Origin: Dactylis glomerata
Lineage: Eukaryota > Streptophyta > Magnoliopsida > Poales > Poaceae
Reading direction: 5' to 3'
DNA: 64,000 nucleotides
NCBI GenBank assembly: GCA_007115705.1
Contig: QXEO01002102.1
Coordinates: forward strand, 1,143,904-1,207,903
Shown: one piece after another, positions 1 to 13,200 of the stretch
Layout of the letters: each line of letters opens with the position of its first letter
Numbering within the stretch: position 1 is the first letter of the stretch
Translations under genes and position numbers: made by a program
The notes under the pieces: model-generated
Database searches by the model: none
What the model was told of the DNA's origin: nothing
What the model saw: the letters and a program-made list of their open reading frames with translations, nothing else

Positions 1-35
1 AGGAAAAGCTTCACGGCCTGTAGTCGACGCCTTCT

Positions 36-296
36 ATGGAGGATGAAAAACTCATTTTCGCATTATCACAGGGCCCCGGGCACAACATGAGGACATATCA
101 GGCCTACGACATCAACGGATACAGATTCTACACCAAGGAAAGGAACAGGAGTAGCGAATATCAGAACTCAGGAGTAACGATGCTATCCTATGCCGATGAC
201 GAAGCCATCATCAAGGAAAGATTCTTCGGAAGGATCGAGGAGATCTGGGAGCTCGACTATGCCGGAGAGAATGTGTCGATGTTTCGTGTCAGATAG
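36..296 (+). pseudogene. CACTA transposase C-terminal (DUF4216-like) fragment
   Basis: This 86-codon open segment resembles the region that follows the TNP2-type transposase domain in grass CACTA elements. Visible hallmarks are INGYRFYTKER, then QNSGV, then IEEIWELDY near the end, which is the usual DUF4216 order. In the intact family it forms the C-terminal part of the transposase protein that binds and cuts element ends in the nucleus. The frame ends at a TAG just after the conserved WELDY block, and related sequence seems to continue for another 15-20 codons, so the end may be premature. The catalytic core would lie left of the window. The ATG at 36 is only the first in the open segment and not a likely native start. 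Confidence 0.7.
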
Positions 297-320
297 GCCA
301 AGAGCGTCCAGAAAGAGGGT

Positions 321-440
321 ACTCCTAGGTTTAAAAAAATAGCAAAGGTCATGCCAAATTTTTCGATTCACTTCCATTTTGGTTGAGAAATGGGCACTCC
401 TAGGTTAAAAAAATAGCAAATGTCATGCCAAATTTTTCGG
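321..440 (+). repeat. 45-bp direct repeat, 75-bp period, between the two CACTA genes
   Basis: A block beginning ACTCCTAGGTT at 321 recurs at 396 with few differences (one A more or fewer in an A-run, AAAGG versus AAATG) and the intervening 30 bp is not repeated. It lies in the short non-coding gap between the transposase tail and the next CACTA ORF. It is probably a local duplication; no function is evident. Confidence 0.7.
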
Positions 441-500
441 TCGACTCTAGCTTAATTATTGTACTAATTATATTATTTCATTTTTATATGAAGTGCTGAC

Positions 501-2775
501 ATGTCGAGCGGAGAAAAAGACGTCGGGGCTGGCCCTTCTCAACCCATGAGTGTCGAAGATAAAGCAAGAAAAGCCAACCTAAAGTTTTGGCGGCTTGACG
601 ATGACTTGAGAGAGTCCGACGAGGAGGCCGAAGAAGCTGCGGCCGATGAAGTTGACGAGGAGGCCAAAGAAGCTGCGGCCAATGAAGTTGACTCGGAGTC
701 CGAATATGACTTCGAGGCCGAAGATGGCGATGACGCCGGAAGCAGTAATGGCGACGAGGAGGATGGCACCAGTAGTCATGGCGGTGACCGCATGGACGTC
801 GGTGGATCGGACGCCGCCGCTAAGAAGAAGAAGAAGTAAAGGCAGGATCAGACGCCGCCGGCACTCGGCACGAAGCTTGAAGAGTTCACGTATGTGAAAC
901 CGAGTGGCCAACCCGTGGAGCCTGCGAAACTTGCCGCTGGGTATGGCATACAGCTTGGGTGCATCGTGCGGGAGAGCATGAGCATCAACCAGAAGAACAT
1001 AAGAGCTAAGGGCATTACACGGTTGCACGAGATCCTCATTGGGAAGCTTCACAACCGGTAAAAGTTCCCAGAGCCGTTCGATAACAAGAATCTCAAAGGG
1101 AACAAGGTCAACAAGTTAGCCCTCACGAGGATGAGCACAGCCTTGAGCAGCTGGAAAAGCCGAGTGAAGAAGAGGATTCTCGCCGGCAAAAGTTGGGAGG
1201 AGATAAAGAAGGCCGAGCCAATGCTCGATGAAGATGAGTTCACCAAGTTCAAGGATGCATGCCTCACTCCGGAAGGTATCGAATGGACCGAGTGGGGGAG
1301 GCGTATGCGGGACCTCAACATAGGTAACCAATGTTGCGAAGGTAGCGGTTACCGAGGAAAGAAGGCTATTTGGGCAAAGGAGGACGCCGAGTATGCCCGT
1401 CTAGGGAAAGAGAACCCGTGGCACAAATTCACTGATGAGCAGGTGATGTAGTTTGTCCGTGCCTGCTACTATCTCCACCCCGAACTCAAGGAATTCATTA
1501 CCGACGACGACGATGTGAGGAAGTTCCAGAAAATGCTGGTAAGGAATTTACCGCGGATCTCGAGTCGATATGTGTTCTAAATTTCTAAATGGCCCTCTCT
1601 TTCCTTCTCTGCAGAGAATTGAAGAAAGGTCTTGTGCTTCAAGTGGGAGCTCGTCCTAGGGGTCGACGGCGGACCCGCAGTGGGACACGCCCTTCAACAG
1701 GGTGATAAACGTGATCAAGGGGAGAGCCAAGTCCTTGCCGCCGACTTCAGCTGACCGCGTGGCCGGCTATGGTACGTACGACTAGGTTGGCGACTTCAAG
1801 AAAGAGGACCGCGAGGCGAAGAAAGAGAGGAAGGCCGCGGCAGCGGCGGCGGCGGCCGCAAGTGAAAAACGCGAAGTTGAAAAGCTCCGGGAGCAGATGT
1901 CGGACCTGATCGCCTAGCAAGTGCAACAGAAGATCCGCGAGATCATTCCCGATGAGCTGTGAGAGGGGCTTGCTGCTTGGAATGCGGCAGGTCGACGAGG
2001 GGCGCTAGTGGTGCCCAGCATCTTCGGCAGCAACTCTATCCAGCACGTGTCGCCGGATGTGGTGACTCCCAATACCGCCAACGTCAAGGCGCAGCCGGCA
2101 GCTGCTCTGGTGCCCCCTCCCACCGGCGCCAACACGAACATGCACCCGGAGGTCGCTCTGGTGACACCACCTCCCGCCGATGCCAACACCGAGCAGCCGA
2201 TCGCACCGGTGCCCCCTCCCACCACAGCTAAGGTGCAATCGATGGTGCTTCGTCGTAAGGCATCTCGGTAGGAGAATGATACCGATGTCTCGACATTAGC
2301 CGAGCTCAACGCCATCTCCAAGGTAATGACTCCGGCCAGCACATTTCATTTCCTTTGCCTTTGATGACTATAGCTAGCCAGCGACATCTCACAAGATGCA
2401 TGCAAACTTGTTTTCCCACAGGACACACCTTGCACACTTTCGCATTTCGTGAACGGCGAGCTGAAGGATGTTGCCAAGGGCACAATCATTCAGCCAAATA
2501 GCACAATCATGCATCACAAGGAGATGGTCTCAGAGGTGTTCAAGGTCCGGCTGGCTCGGGTGTTGCCGGGATGCGAAGACATGGACCCCCCACCCAACAT
2601 CAAGGCACCGATGAACATAAGACCCTTGAGGGTTGCTTTGGCTGGGTCTTGACATGGCCGAAGACCCAGATTCGGCTTGTGAAGGAACAACAAGTTACTC
2701 AGCCGCCGCCACGCATGCCTTGTTTGGAACAAGTTACTGAGCCGCCGCCATGTTTGGCACCAGTTTCTGAGCCGC
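501..2775 (+). pseudogene. CACTA second gene, 5' portion (acidic N-terminus, Ptta/En/Spm-like segment, proline-rich linker)
   Basis: The gene begins at the ATG at 501. About 110 codons are very acidic and include a 12-residue tandem repeat (EEAEEAAADEVD then EEAKEAAANEVD). The same frame continues past TAA at 837-839 into a segment with WKSRVKKRI and FTKFKDACLTPEG (1131-1451) that resembles plant Ptta/En/Spm ORFs, then meets TAG at 1449-1451. A plausible intron follows (donor near 1538, acceptor near 1614), then an Ala/Lys coiled coil, a proline-rich stretch (2008-2271) and a conserved GELKDVAKGT segment at 2449-2640. Further stops occur, and the frame shifts near 2600-2620. It is decayed beyond use. 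It continues at 4403 after a solo LTR and at 26902 after a second one. Its role in CACTA mobility is not established. Confidence 0.72.
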
Positions 2776-4402
2776 TTATACGTCTCAAACGTATCTATAA
2801 TTTTTGATGCTCCATGCTTGTTTATACACCATTTGCTTTGTGTTTTGTTACACTTCGTGGCGTTTTTATGCATTTTCCAGAACTAACCTACTAACGAGAT
2901 GCCACAGTGCCAGTTCCCTGTTTTCTGCTGTTTTTGTGTTTCAGAAAAGTTACACAGGAAATATTCTCGGAATTGGATGAAACAAAAGCCGAACCTCCTA
3001 TTTTTACCGAAGCTTCACGAAGACCGAAGATGAGACGGAGGGGCCAGGGGCCAGCCACACCATAGGGTGGCGCGGCCCAGCCCCTGGCCACGCCACCAGG
3101 TGGTGAGGCCACCTGGCCCACCTCCTGACGCTGCCCTTTCGCCTATAAATTCCCCTCGATGGGAAAAACCTAAAGGACAGATCGCTTTTCCTCGAAACAT
3201 ACTGCAAGCCGCCACCGTCGTCGAAGCGAGATCGGGAGGATCTAGGAGCTCTTCTCGGCAACCTGCCGGAGAGGGGAATCCCTGCCGGAGGCCTTCTCCA
3301 TCACCATGGTCGCCTCCGGAGTGATGTGTGAGTATTGTACCTTCGACTACGGGTCCATAGCAGTAGCTAGATGGTTGTCTCCTCCACCATGTGCTTCATG
3401 TTTAGATCTTGTGAGCTGCCCTACATGATCAAGATCATTTTTGTGTAATTCTACATATTGTGTTTGTTGGGATCCGATGATTATTGGTACTATGTCAACT
3501 TGATGTTTATATCTTATGTTATCTCTATGTTGTTTATGATCTTGCATGCTCTCCGTTGCTAGTAGATATCTTGGCCGACTGGATGCTAGTGACTCCAAGA
3601 GGGAGTATTTATGCTCGATAGTTGGGTTCATGCCTCTAGTAATCTGGGGGAGTGACAGAAACCTCTAAGGTTGTAGATGTGCTGTTGCCACTAGGGAGAA
3701 AACAATATTCTTTTGTCCAAGGACATTTGCTTTGTTTACTTTACGCACTTTGCTTAATGCAGTTATCAGTTGTTCGCAACTTAATACCCAATGTTTGCTC
3801 GGACAACATTCGGAGGGTGGATTATTAGTCATAGATGCAGTTGGATTATGGTCTATGTATTTTTTGGTAATGCCCGGAGTGAATCTCATAGTGATCCTCA
3901 TGACATATGTACGTTATCTTTATTCTATCAATTGCCCAACTATAATTTGTTTACCCAGCATGTTGTTATTTATCTTATGGAGAGACACCACTAGTGAACT
4001 ATGGACCCCGGTCCAATTTCCTTTACATTGCTATACCGTTTACTTTTACTCGTACTATTTACTTTTACTCGCATACTATTACCTTTTACCACTCGATACG
4101 CTCAACAATCCTTTGTTTACAGCAAACCGGTGAGATTGACAACCTCATTGTAAGTTGGGGCAAAGTTCTTGGTTGTGTTGTGTGCAGGTTCCACATTGCT
4201 GCTGGTGCAAAGCAAAGCCCTGGACGAGGCACCTTATAAATTGTCCGGAGCTGTCATGAAGCTAGCAAGCATCTCCTTCTGAAGTTTGGCTTTCTCCTAC
4301 TGGTTCGATAAACCTTGGTTTCATAACTGAGGGAAGACTTGCTGCTGTGCTCATCATACCTTCTTCTTGGGTTCCCAACGGGGTGTTATCTACACGCCAT
4401 CA
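2776..4402 (+). mobile_element. Solo LTR, Sabrina/WHAM-like Gypsy
   Basis: The LTR is 1627 bp and flanked by a perfect 5-bp duplication GCCGC (2771-2775 and 4403-4407). It starts TTATACGTCTC where sister copies have TGATACGTCTC, so the terminal G has mutated, and it ends CCATCA. It matches the LTRs at 18339-19998, 25186-26846 and 47470-61176, including the GGAAATATTCTCGGAATTGG block, a TATAAA near 3143 that fits the U3 promoter, and the ACAGCAAACCGGTGAGATTG block near 4118. No internal region or second LTR follows, so this is a solo LTR formed by recombination after insertion into the CACTA gene. Confidence 0.9.
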
Positions 4403-5202
4403 GCCGCCGCCATGTTTGGCACCAGTTACTGAGCCACCGCCACGTATGGCGCCACCGCCTCGGCGGCCACAACCAGTTGTCTCCGCCACCACCTCCCGTC
4501 ACTGGAAGTTGTTGGCCGCCGCTTTACCGCAGCCACCACCAGCACCACATGGCAAGGCCGTCGCTGCATCCTACCCAGTACTGCTTGAGGACATCAACGG
4601 TGGTGATGAGAACCCCGATAAGTGGCTCAACACCGGCGCCACCGACTCTTTGTTCATGCCAAACATGGAAGAACCCTACCATGTCCGCGAAGATCAAAAT
4701 GCTCACACCAAAACATGCACGTGTTTGGACTTCCATGGTGCCCTAGAGGAGACGCCTCTAGATGCTGGCGCCGCTGATCCTAAAGTCAATCTGGGAAATA
4801 TTTTTAGCCCCAACACACTCCATAAGGTGATGAGCGGTGGTGAGCAGTTGGCAACCGGTGGTGAGCAGTTGGCAACCGGTGGTCCTATCCAGAAGAAGCA
4901 CCACCGGAAGAGAAACAAGAAGGATAAGCCGTCTGCGAGCCAGCAGTCGGCCGGTCCGAAGAGGCCCCGGGTTCAGGACGACCCGATGTCACACCCCGCT
5001 AAGGGCACCTTGCAGGGCATAATTCATGAAGCTGGAAAACTGATTATGACTGATGAGCAGGTCGCAAACGCGAGTGGAGCGATGGTGTACCTTATGCACA
5101 GTATTTTATTTCTGGAGGAGGGCCTTCTTAAGGAAACAAATCCATCGTACCCCATTTTCACGGTGAAGGTTCTAGCGGATGTGGGCTTCGTCGATGATCA
5201 CC
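4403..5202 (+). pseudogene. CACTA second gene, middle portion
   Basis: This continues the gene interrupted at 2775. Repeated VTEPPPxMAP-type proline motifs on both sides of the solo LTR show that the two parts were one tract. The open frame then has a linker with LLEDINGGDENPDKWLN, a basic segment with KKHHRKRNKK (possible nuclear localisation), a GGEQLAT tandem repeat encoded by a duplicated 21-bp unit (about 4838-4880), and the start of the Ulp1-like region (VLADVGFVDDH). The frame is cut at 5202 by the solo LTR insertion; the CACTA coding sequence resumes at 26902, leaving one copy of TCACC duplicated. The ATG-like start at 4347 lies in the LTR and is not native. Confidence 0.7.
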
Positions 5203-6447
5203 TGTAGTGACCTCACCTTTTAAAGATGATGATCCCTGTGCTTTTTAGTGCTAGTCCCTGGATCAAACGCTAGCACACACAGTTTAAGATGTAATACCAA
5301 GAAACAAGGTCATTTTATTACATCGCATGATCCAGCAATTACATAAAGAAACTTTACAATAATCATAGCATGAAGCTATCAGAGTTTACAACGAAACCAT
5401 GAGTAGCATGTAGTCCTTCTTATTCATGTGCCACAGGCGAACATGCTGCGGATAGACTCGTAACCCTGTCGTACCTTTCTTATCGTCAAACCTGCAACAT
5501 AAAACATTGCAGCCACAAAGGGTCAATACATTTGAATTGTATTGGCAAGATGTCACTTTTTGGTGGACACAAATGGAGCCTAACACTTACATGAATATTT
5601 GGCTAAGTGGAGCTTCAGGCTAAGCTTGCAAAAAAGCAATTGTTTAACCTACTTTTCAAAAGATCTCATTTCTCTTTTAAAACACTATTGAACACACTGG
5701 AATCCACTAGGTGCTCCTTGTTAATTATGCACACATAGGAATCCACCAGGTGTACATAATTATGATCACACAACGATCCCTTGTTAACCACTCAAGTTTT
5801 AAATAAAAGAAGTTGGGATGAGGAGATCCTTGAACAGCTTCATAATCATGTCGCTCAAAATTGTCCGTAACCGGGGACAGGGCTAAGTACTTAGTTTTAA
5901 CACTCTGCAGAGGTGGTGCACTTTTCCCACAAGACTCAGTCGCCCTCTTTTGCCATGACGCTCATTTTGCTCAAATGGCCAAGTGAAGACTAAGACGAGA
6001 CCTTTCAGAAACAATCCCTCAGACCAACCTGGACGCGTTCCATCCTACAAATCACTACCACCCTCTGTCCATCTGGATGAGTTCTCGCAACTTAGTTAGT
6101 CAAGACAGAGCCCATTTGACTCGTGGTTGCACTGGAAGCTTCACGACTTGAACGTCTCCAATCTCTTTGTTCCTGGGTGTCCGTCCACAAGTGAGATACA
6201 CACGACCGCCATAGAGATGGCTCCGGTGTAACCACTCAACATAAATCCATCTTACCAATTTCCACCCAGGTGTTTCATTAACTTAGTTGTTTTCTTAGTT
6301 TTTGCAAAATATAGTTTTCAAACTTAATAAAAGAACATGTGGAATCCCAACCATGAATTCTATAGCACAACTAAGCAATCTACACTTACGGTGTTTGTTC
6401 TAATAGGGTAATCAGGAATATCCTAAATAGGGGACAACAAGCCTAAC

Positions 6448-6783
6448 TGACAAGGGTATAGTTAATAGAGCCCGTTAGTTGAGTACCCCTAAGGCCCGTA
6501 TAGCTAGGCCCAATTGTAATGATAGTCGAATACGAGTTCTTACCGTATTTCGATATTCTAAATCTGTATCGGACCCTACCCGATCCTCGAGACCTGGCCA
6601 TCTATATATAGGGGCCAGGAGGGGACGGTGTGGGGCAGATTGAAAGCAAGCCAGGTTGAACACCCACGTTTACTTTCGATATACTCTTATTTCGACTAAC
6701 CTTTACCTTCGAGTTCATCCGACGCCTTCTTCCCCCGATCCTAAGTCCTTCATCTAGGACATTTGTCGAGTTAACCCTCATCA
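6448..6783 (+). repeat. 5' LTR of the pol-less Gypsy-like element
   Basis: TGACAAGGG...CATCA, 336 bp. A TATA box (TATATATA, 6603-6610) precedes a GGGGCCAGGAGGGG block, consistent with a U3 promoter driving plus-strand transcription. It differs from the 3' LTR only by G/A in AGTCRAAT, T/G and C/G around the CGATATT block, and A/G in the last CTCRTCA. Confidence 0.93.
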
Positions 6784-6785
6784 AT

Positions 6786-6803
6786 TGGCGCCGACCGTGG
6801 GGA
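6786..6803 (+). promoter_or_regulatory. Primer-binding-site-like sequence
   Basis: TGGCGCCGACCGTGGGGA starts 2 bp after the LTR end. The TGGCGCC start matches the CCA-end complement seen with tRNA-Asp-primed plant Gypsy elements, but the next bases differ from that tRNA, so the primer is not settled. Confidence 0.6.
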
Positions 6804-6820
6804 TCGAGGGCGTTGGAATC

Positions 6821-9800
6821 ATGAATTCGACGGCTTTTTCGCTTTTAGCCAACAACAGTACAGAAGTCGACGAAAATCAAGAGATGGAGTTGACAATCGG
6901 AAGTTTAAGCATCCTCATCGGGCCATCGGGCTCATCTCACCTTTTAGATCCGACGAAACAAGATCCGTCGGCAAGTGAGCCCGAAACAGTAGCAATGATG
7001 GAATATTCTGAAGGCTTTTCCAGCGAGGTAAACTCGCTGGTCAGCTTGGAAGAAGTGCATAAAGGAAAAAATTGCAGAAGACAACGAAGCAATGGAAAAT
7101 TTCGACGCAGGGGTCCAACTCGAAGATCTTATGATCTGCCTCGACGATATCTCAGACAAGTCAACAGATACATGGAAGACAGGATTAGAGCTTTCTGAGG
7201 ATAGTAACTCGATCTTCTCAAGCTTCAATGGTAACATCGGCAAGCGATGCCAGGTGCTTGCCATTGTGGGAGATAACTCAGAAGAATTCGACGAAAACAA
7301 CAATCCAGTGCTAAACCCAGCAAATATCGACAGAGGAGCAAATCACCTAGCAGAAGGGCAAACAGCAGAATCCCTCACAACCAGGGAAAAAATTCGACTA
7401 TCAGTCGACGAATGGAGGATAATAAGGGAAGCCGTAGAACACGGCACGTCGATACCATCAAATTCCAGCAAAGACATGCTTCTGGGGTATCATTATGCCC
7501 TAAGGCAGCAGGCAAAGCAATTAGCAAAGGAGAAAATAGAGATACAGAAAAGAAAAGACTCAGCCATTGCAGCCAGCAACGCCGCTCGTAAAGCGCGAAG
7601 CGACGCATCATATAGTAACGCAAGGAAAAATCGCCGACATGGTTCAAGGTACGATAACCTCGAGTACTCCGACAGGCAAAGCATTTCCAAAAACCTCGAC
7701 TCGTCCTTTTTATCGGTCGACGAACAAGGAAACATCATACCAAAAACTCCTGAAGCAGCATTAGTGGCAGCTCAAGCTTTTCTGCTCACAACTTGACCAA
7801 ACCCGGGAGATCCTAGAGAGCATATGCACAGAGTAGCATTGAATGGACTAAACATGGTGGGTCACAAGCTATCAGCAAACGGAGAAGAAGCACACCACCA
7901 TAAGGAAACGCACAAGCCAAGATCGCCTCGTCGTCACAGTAGTCCTCGGTGCAGAAGCAGCAATCAACGATCTCGATCGCCATCACCAAAGCAACACGGA
8001 GGAACCCGAAGATCACGATCCCCAAATGAAAAACGCGACTATGAAGAAGACGAAAAAGATATGGGGGCATCATGCTTTACCTGCAGGGTTTGCACCACTC
8101 CAGTTCCCAAGGGATTCAAGTTACCTCATGATCAGCAAAAGTACGACGGATGACAGGAACCACAATCATGGCTCTCAGATTATCTACAAGCAGTACAAAT
8201 ATTGGGAGGAACCAAAGAAACAGCAATGCAAAGTCTGCAACTACACCTCACCGGCGCAGCAAGGTCATGGTTGACCAAACTTGAGAAGGAAACTATTGGA
8301 AGCTGGGAAGACCTCACAAAGCAATTTACAAGCAACTTCAGGTCGACATACAAGCGGCCAGCATCAATAGAAGAAGTCAAAGCGTGTGTGCAACAACGCG
8401 ACGAAACACTACGGGCATACATCCAAAGATGGAGTCTTATCAAAAATTCAGCAGTCAAAGTTTCAGACGAAAGAGCAATAGATGCGTTCATCATTGGATT
8501 AAGGCGAAGAGACCTAGTCGAAGAGATGGGCAGAATCAAGCCGAAAATAGTGTCAGACCTCATGGACGTAGCAAACAGATTTGCAGATGGAGAAGACGCA
8601 TGCAACAACAAGCGGACGCGATCCCCAGAGGACGATAGAAGAAATAGATATGGAAGTCAAAGGAGACAGTCCAGAAATTACGACAACTATGGCTCCCATA
8701 GCCAAGTCACCGCAGGATACAAAGACAACAGCTATCAAGGAAGTGATCGCCGAAGCTCGGGATATAGAAGCTACGGGAAAGAGGACTACAAAAAGTTTAC
8801 CACGAGAGAACCCAGAGAGTACAACCCATCGCCAGAAGATATGCTCAACGGACCTTGTCATATACACTCAGCGTTCGTCGATGGGAAGCGAGTATCAAGG
8901 CACGCAATGAAAGATTGCACAACATTCTTAAAACTACAAGAGGCAGCACTAAACAAGCAAACCGAAGCAAGGCGACAAGGATTTGAAGGAAGCAACAATC
9001 CTCCGACAAAACAACAAGGAAACAACGGAGCTCCTCAAGGACAAGACCAGCAAAACCAGGGGCACGACGACGACGAAGGGTACGTTCCATCAAAAGGACA
9101 CATCACAGCAATGATACAACCTGTGCCCAAGTCGAACAAAGAAGAAAAGAGTATCACTCGACAAGTCAATTTAGCAATCATCTCACCTCCAGCCGCAACG
9201 GAGTATCTGCATTGGTCAGAACAACCAATCGAGTTCAACAAAGAAGACCACCCTATAACAGTACCTCGGCCAGGAAACGCGCCTTTGGTACTTAAAGCTC
9301 AAATCGGCGCGTACGATGTCGACAGAATATTCATGGATGCAGGAAGTGGAATTAACCTGATATACGCAAAAACACTCAGAGCTATGCATATATCACTAGA
9401 GTTCCTGAAACCAACGGATTGTTCTTTCCACGGAATCGTACCAGGAAGTGCCAATTACCCACTGGGTCGAATAGCACTCAATGTTTGCTTCGGCAACCGA
9501 CAAAACTACAGGAGAGAAAAACTGGACTTCAAAGTCATGGACTGGCCATCTCAGTATCATGCGATCCTCGGGCGACCCGCGTTTTCGCGATTCATGGCAG
9601 TGCCTCACTATACATATCTGGTACTCAAAATGCCAGGACCAAGAGGAATAATTACAGTAAAAGGAAGTTTTGAAGTCTCAGATCTCTGCGACAGGGAGTT
9701 CCACAAGATGGCGCAAAACTTTGGCATGATAGCCAACTATGCAGAAAAGGCAAAAAATGTGACTACAGAAGGCGTCAAGCTACTCGAAGGACGCGTTGCA

Positions 9801-9884
9801 GAGCCCGAGATGAAGAAACCACGAGTAGCAGCGTCAGGAGAAGGCAAAGATATAGGAGAGGAAGAGACAGCCATGACGGCATAA
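6821..9884 (+). pseudogene. gag-pro: gag-protease of the pol-less element (frameshift plus two stops)
   Basis: The likely start is the ATG at 6821. The frame shifts once near 7050-7070, by an A-rich run. From there one frame runs to 9884 with only TGA at 7794-7796 and TGA at 8151-8153. After a charged, SR-rich linker (about 7900-8050) comes a capsid-type Retrotrans_gag region at about 8160-8600 (LTGAARSWLTKLE, then FTSNFRS, then RDETLRAYIQRW). A retroviral-type aspartic protease follows near 9300-9620, with active-site-like motif MDAGS and the later ILGRPAF block. No zinc knuckle is clear. RT would normally follow protease, but the frame ends in an acidic tail. Gag packages element RNA in the cytoplasm; this copy could not make it without readthrough and frameshifting. 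Confidence 0.82.
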
Positions 9885-10266
9885 GCATCAAAGAACAATA
9901 AAGTAGGGTAGAAGAATAAGGCTGTAAAAGCCACGAAGTTATACCAGGGGCAATGCCCTCTAGATCCAGAACACAGGTCATAGGCCGGATCTCTTGGGTC
10001 ACCCCATGTATCTTACATTACAAGTATAATAAATACAAAATGTTCCTCATGTTCGAGCTTATGAGTCTTTCAAAGAGAAAATGCGGCAAAAGCACGAATC
10101 ATACAAAAGCGCTCTGAAAATATATTTCAGACATACAGTCGCGAAATAAGAAATTCTCGTGTTTCCCATAAGTATTACAACATCGGGTTGTCAGAATCAT
10201 CTACACCCAAAGGGTCTAAATAGTGAAACTCGCGGAAAAACGCGGCATCTTCTTGCAACAGCCTGG
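9885..10266. other. Non-coding junction between sense gag-pro and the antisense gene end
   Basis: The two convergent genes end 382 bp apart. I see no pol remnant, repeat or clear terminator here. AATAAA-like A-rich stretches around 9895-10035 could serve as plus-strand poly(A) context, but that is weak. Confidence 0.4.
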
Positions 10267-13200
10267 CTATAATTCGTCGGGCAGGCTACAAGGTACTCCC
10301 CAAGTGTACTCGAAGGCTAGCTCCACCTGGGGGTAACTCAGCGACATAGAACTATAATTGAGTCTTGGTTGCCACTTGCGTATCCACCCAAGAGCAAAAT
10401 TGGCACCTACCACTAAGTTCAGTTCTATCAACCGATGAATTCGCTGGCTGGATCTAAAAGTATCAAGAAGTAGTGGGAAAGTCGCAGGTAGAGGATTGCG
10501 AGGAAGCATAACTGAGTGCATAGTTATGAGAGATCTTCTGCAGCCATCCACCGCTTCGCCAACGTGCTGGGCACGGTCCTGAAGCAATACAACAACACTC
10601 TGGCGTCGAGGATCAGACCACAAATTTTCAACACCCGCGGACATTTTCTCTAGGGCCGCGTTTCGCTCGGTAACCCGACGATCTTCAGCAGCGAAATCTA
10701 AACAAGTGCCTATGAGGGCAAGAGGATATCATAAAAATAGCAGTGGAACAAAAAGAGAAAAAGATAAGTCGAAAGGAAACTTACATCGCAACATTTCGCA
10801 GGCGTATTCGATAATGCCAAGGAGAAAAGAATTGCATTCCTCGTGATGCAAAATCTTTGCCGTCAAGCTCGACACCTTATCATCAAGAATAGATACCTGC
10901 TTCGTCAAATTAGAAGCTTTGCTAGCTTTGTCAAATGCCATCTGAGCTTGGCGTTTGGCTAAAGTCAAGCGAGATTCAAGATCAGAAATCCTTAAAGAGT
11001 ATTCTGCGCACTGACTGCATCGACTAGGAAGCGACGAAATCGTCGAGTCGAACGCGTGGGCAGCAGAAGGAGCAGGTCCGCCAGTCAAGGAATCATTGGT
11101 ATGCATCGACTGGAAGTCAAAAGAAAAGAAAGAAGAAACATTTCAGAGAGACAGCACAAGATCTCATGAGGAAAAAAAAATATTTACATAAGTGCAAAAC
11201 CCTTTGGCTAAAGTTCTCGGGTTGCACGTGACTAAAGGTTTTTACATTCAAAAGGAGAAATTGAAAGCTACAGAAGAGCCGAAGTCTATGCCACCTCAGC
11301 ATTTTGCTCCGTGGCAGAAGAGGGCATGGCAAATCCGTCGCCAGAAGTCAACGGAGGCGCAGGCTCTTCCATCGTTGGAGCCGGTGTAGTAGATGCCGTG
11401 GAGGCTGCAGAAGGAGAAATAATCGCCGCCAGTGTAGGCGCCAACTTCTTCGCCTTCTCGAAGAAAACCTTCATCTCATCGCGGGTGCGGCCATGGGGAG
11501 AGCTCACCTTCTCCCAGTCGAAGTCCGCGCCGTGCGCAAAAGAAAGTGCAATAGCACCCTCAGCGCCACGCTTCAGAGAGAGCCCCTTCAGCTGGAGGGT
11601 CGGGTCCTCAATTGTGTCAAAGGACTTTGCAAGATCCTCCAAGTTATCCTCCGGGACTTCTGTCTTCTTCTTCGGCCACAACCCGATGAACAACCGCGAC
11701 AGAACACAGCTAACCAACTCAAAAGTCTCCTGGATAGATATCCAGTTTGCCTCGAGTAGGTTAACCGCAGTCAGCAGAGGATCATCGCCCAATGGCAAAG
11801 ATGAAGAAGACACCTTGGTAAATCCTGCGCGACAAAGGAACTCAAAAAGAAAGAAGTAAAGGAAAGAATTAGCGAAGATCAACAATATAACAAGAAGTCG
11901 AAATAGAAGGCAAGACGAAACACTTACTTTCAGCAGAGGTAGACATTGTGTGAAGGCGCTCCATTACGGCCTGCTCTCGCTGAGCGTGCTCCTTGTTGGC
12001 ATCGGCCAAAGCTTTTTCAGCCTTTTTCGCCTTACCAAGCGCTGATTTCTGCGACTTCTCAGCGCTTGCTTTGGCAGCGGCCGCAATATCATATGCCTTC
12101 TGCGAGGCACTAAGCTCAGCCTCCAATGATGCAATTCGGGCATTGGCTGTTGCTAGAGCAGCTACAGTAGAAGAAGAAAGGAAGTCAGATAAACAGCAAA
12201 AGATAAGCGTGGAGGAAAAACCATGACTGGATATAGAACATACCTTCGGAAGCTTTCGCAACCTTTAGGTACTCAGCGCATTCGGTGCCCAAAGCGACGA
12301 ATCTCTTCAATAATGCCTGAGGGAAAGAGCGTGTAAGAAGCACAAGTGTATGCAAGGGAAACAAGTCAGGAAAAATTGCTCACATCATGGGGGGAATCCG
12401 AGGATTCATGGGCTTCCAGAGAGACATCGGGTTCTTTGGCCTTCTTCAAGCGCTTGAGGTTTCGGGGCGCAGGAACCTTCTTTACAGATGCCCTGGTAAC
12501 CCTAGGCGCAATTTCTTGGGCAGGGGGCTCATCATCAAATGCAGGGGGAATTGAAGTAGCTGTAGCAGCTTTTGGCGGCTCTTCGTCATCTCTACACGAA
12601 GCAAACAACTTATGTGTAACACGACAGAAACAAGGCACGAGAGGTGCAATTGAAGAACTCGAATAAAAACACTTACGATGCCAGGAGGTCGAAGTATTCC
12701 ATATCTCCTGTAGGAGCAGAGGCCTTATCAGCCGCTGCAGAACTCAAAGAAGCAAATTCTTCGACTCGCTTCCTCTTCTTGTCGACACCAGCATCTTCAG
12801 CAAGCACGGGGGGAGACGATGTCGACGAGCTAGTTTCCTCTTCCGATTCTTCGGCATCATCTCCGTCCTGATTCTCGTCAGCCTCGGGGGCTTCAGATAC
12901 AGATGAGGCCAGATCAGCCGGAAGGGGCCCTGCCTCTAGAAGAGGAGGGTGCGAAACAAGGAATTGGTGACCCTGCATATAAATAAGTCAGCAGAGTACA
13001 AAGGCAAAGAATAGCATCAAGTTGAAGCAAATAAAATTCGACAACAAGTAAAAACAAAGATACATACCTCGAGCAGAGGGTGCACGGAGTTGAAATAGTC
13101 AGCGGTTAAGTCAGCAACCGCATGATCCTTGGTGAGCTTGGTGAGGTTCCTAACTCGCTTGTCGACATCTTTTTTCTCTATCAAATCTTCAGAGACGCGA

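Noticed and set aside
579..1052. 157-aa and overlapping Ser-rich minus-strand ORFs
   Set aside because: They are shadows of the acidic, repeat-containing CACTA ORF on the plus strand; low complexity and no domain.
11311..11859. Plus-strand ORF opposite exon 6 of the antisense gene
   Set aside because: The opposite strand fits a phase-consistent spliced gene with a known-type domain; the plus frame has no domain and no neighbours in frame.
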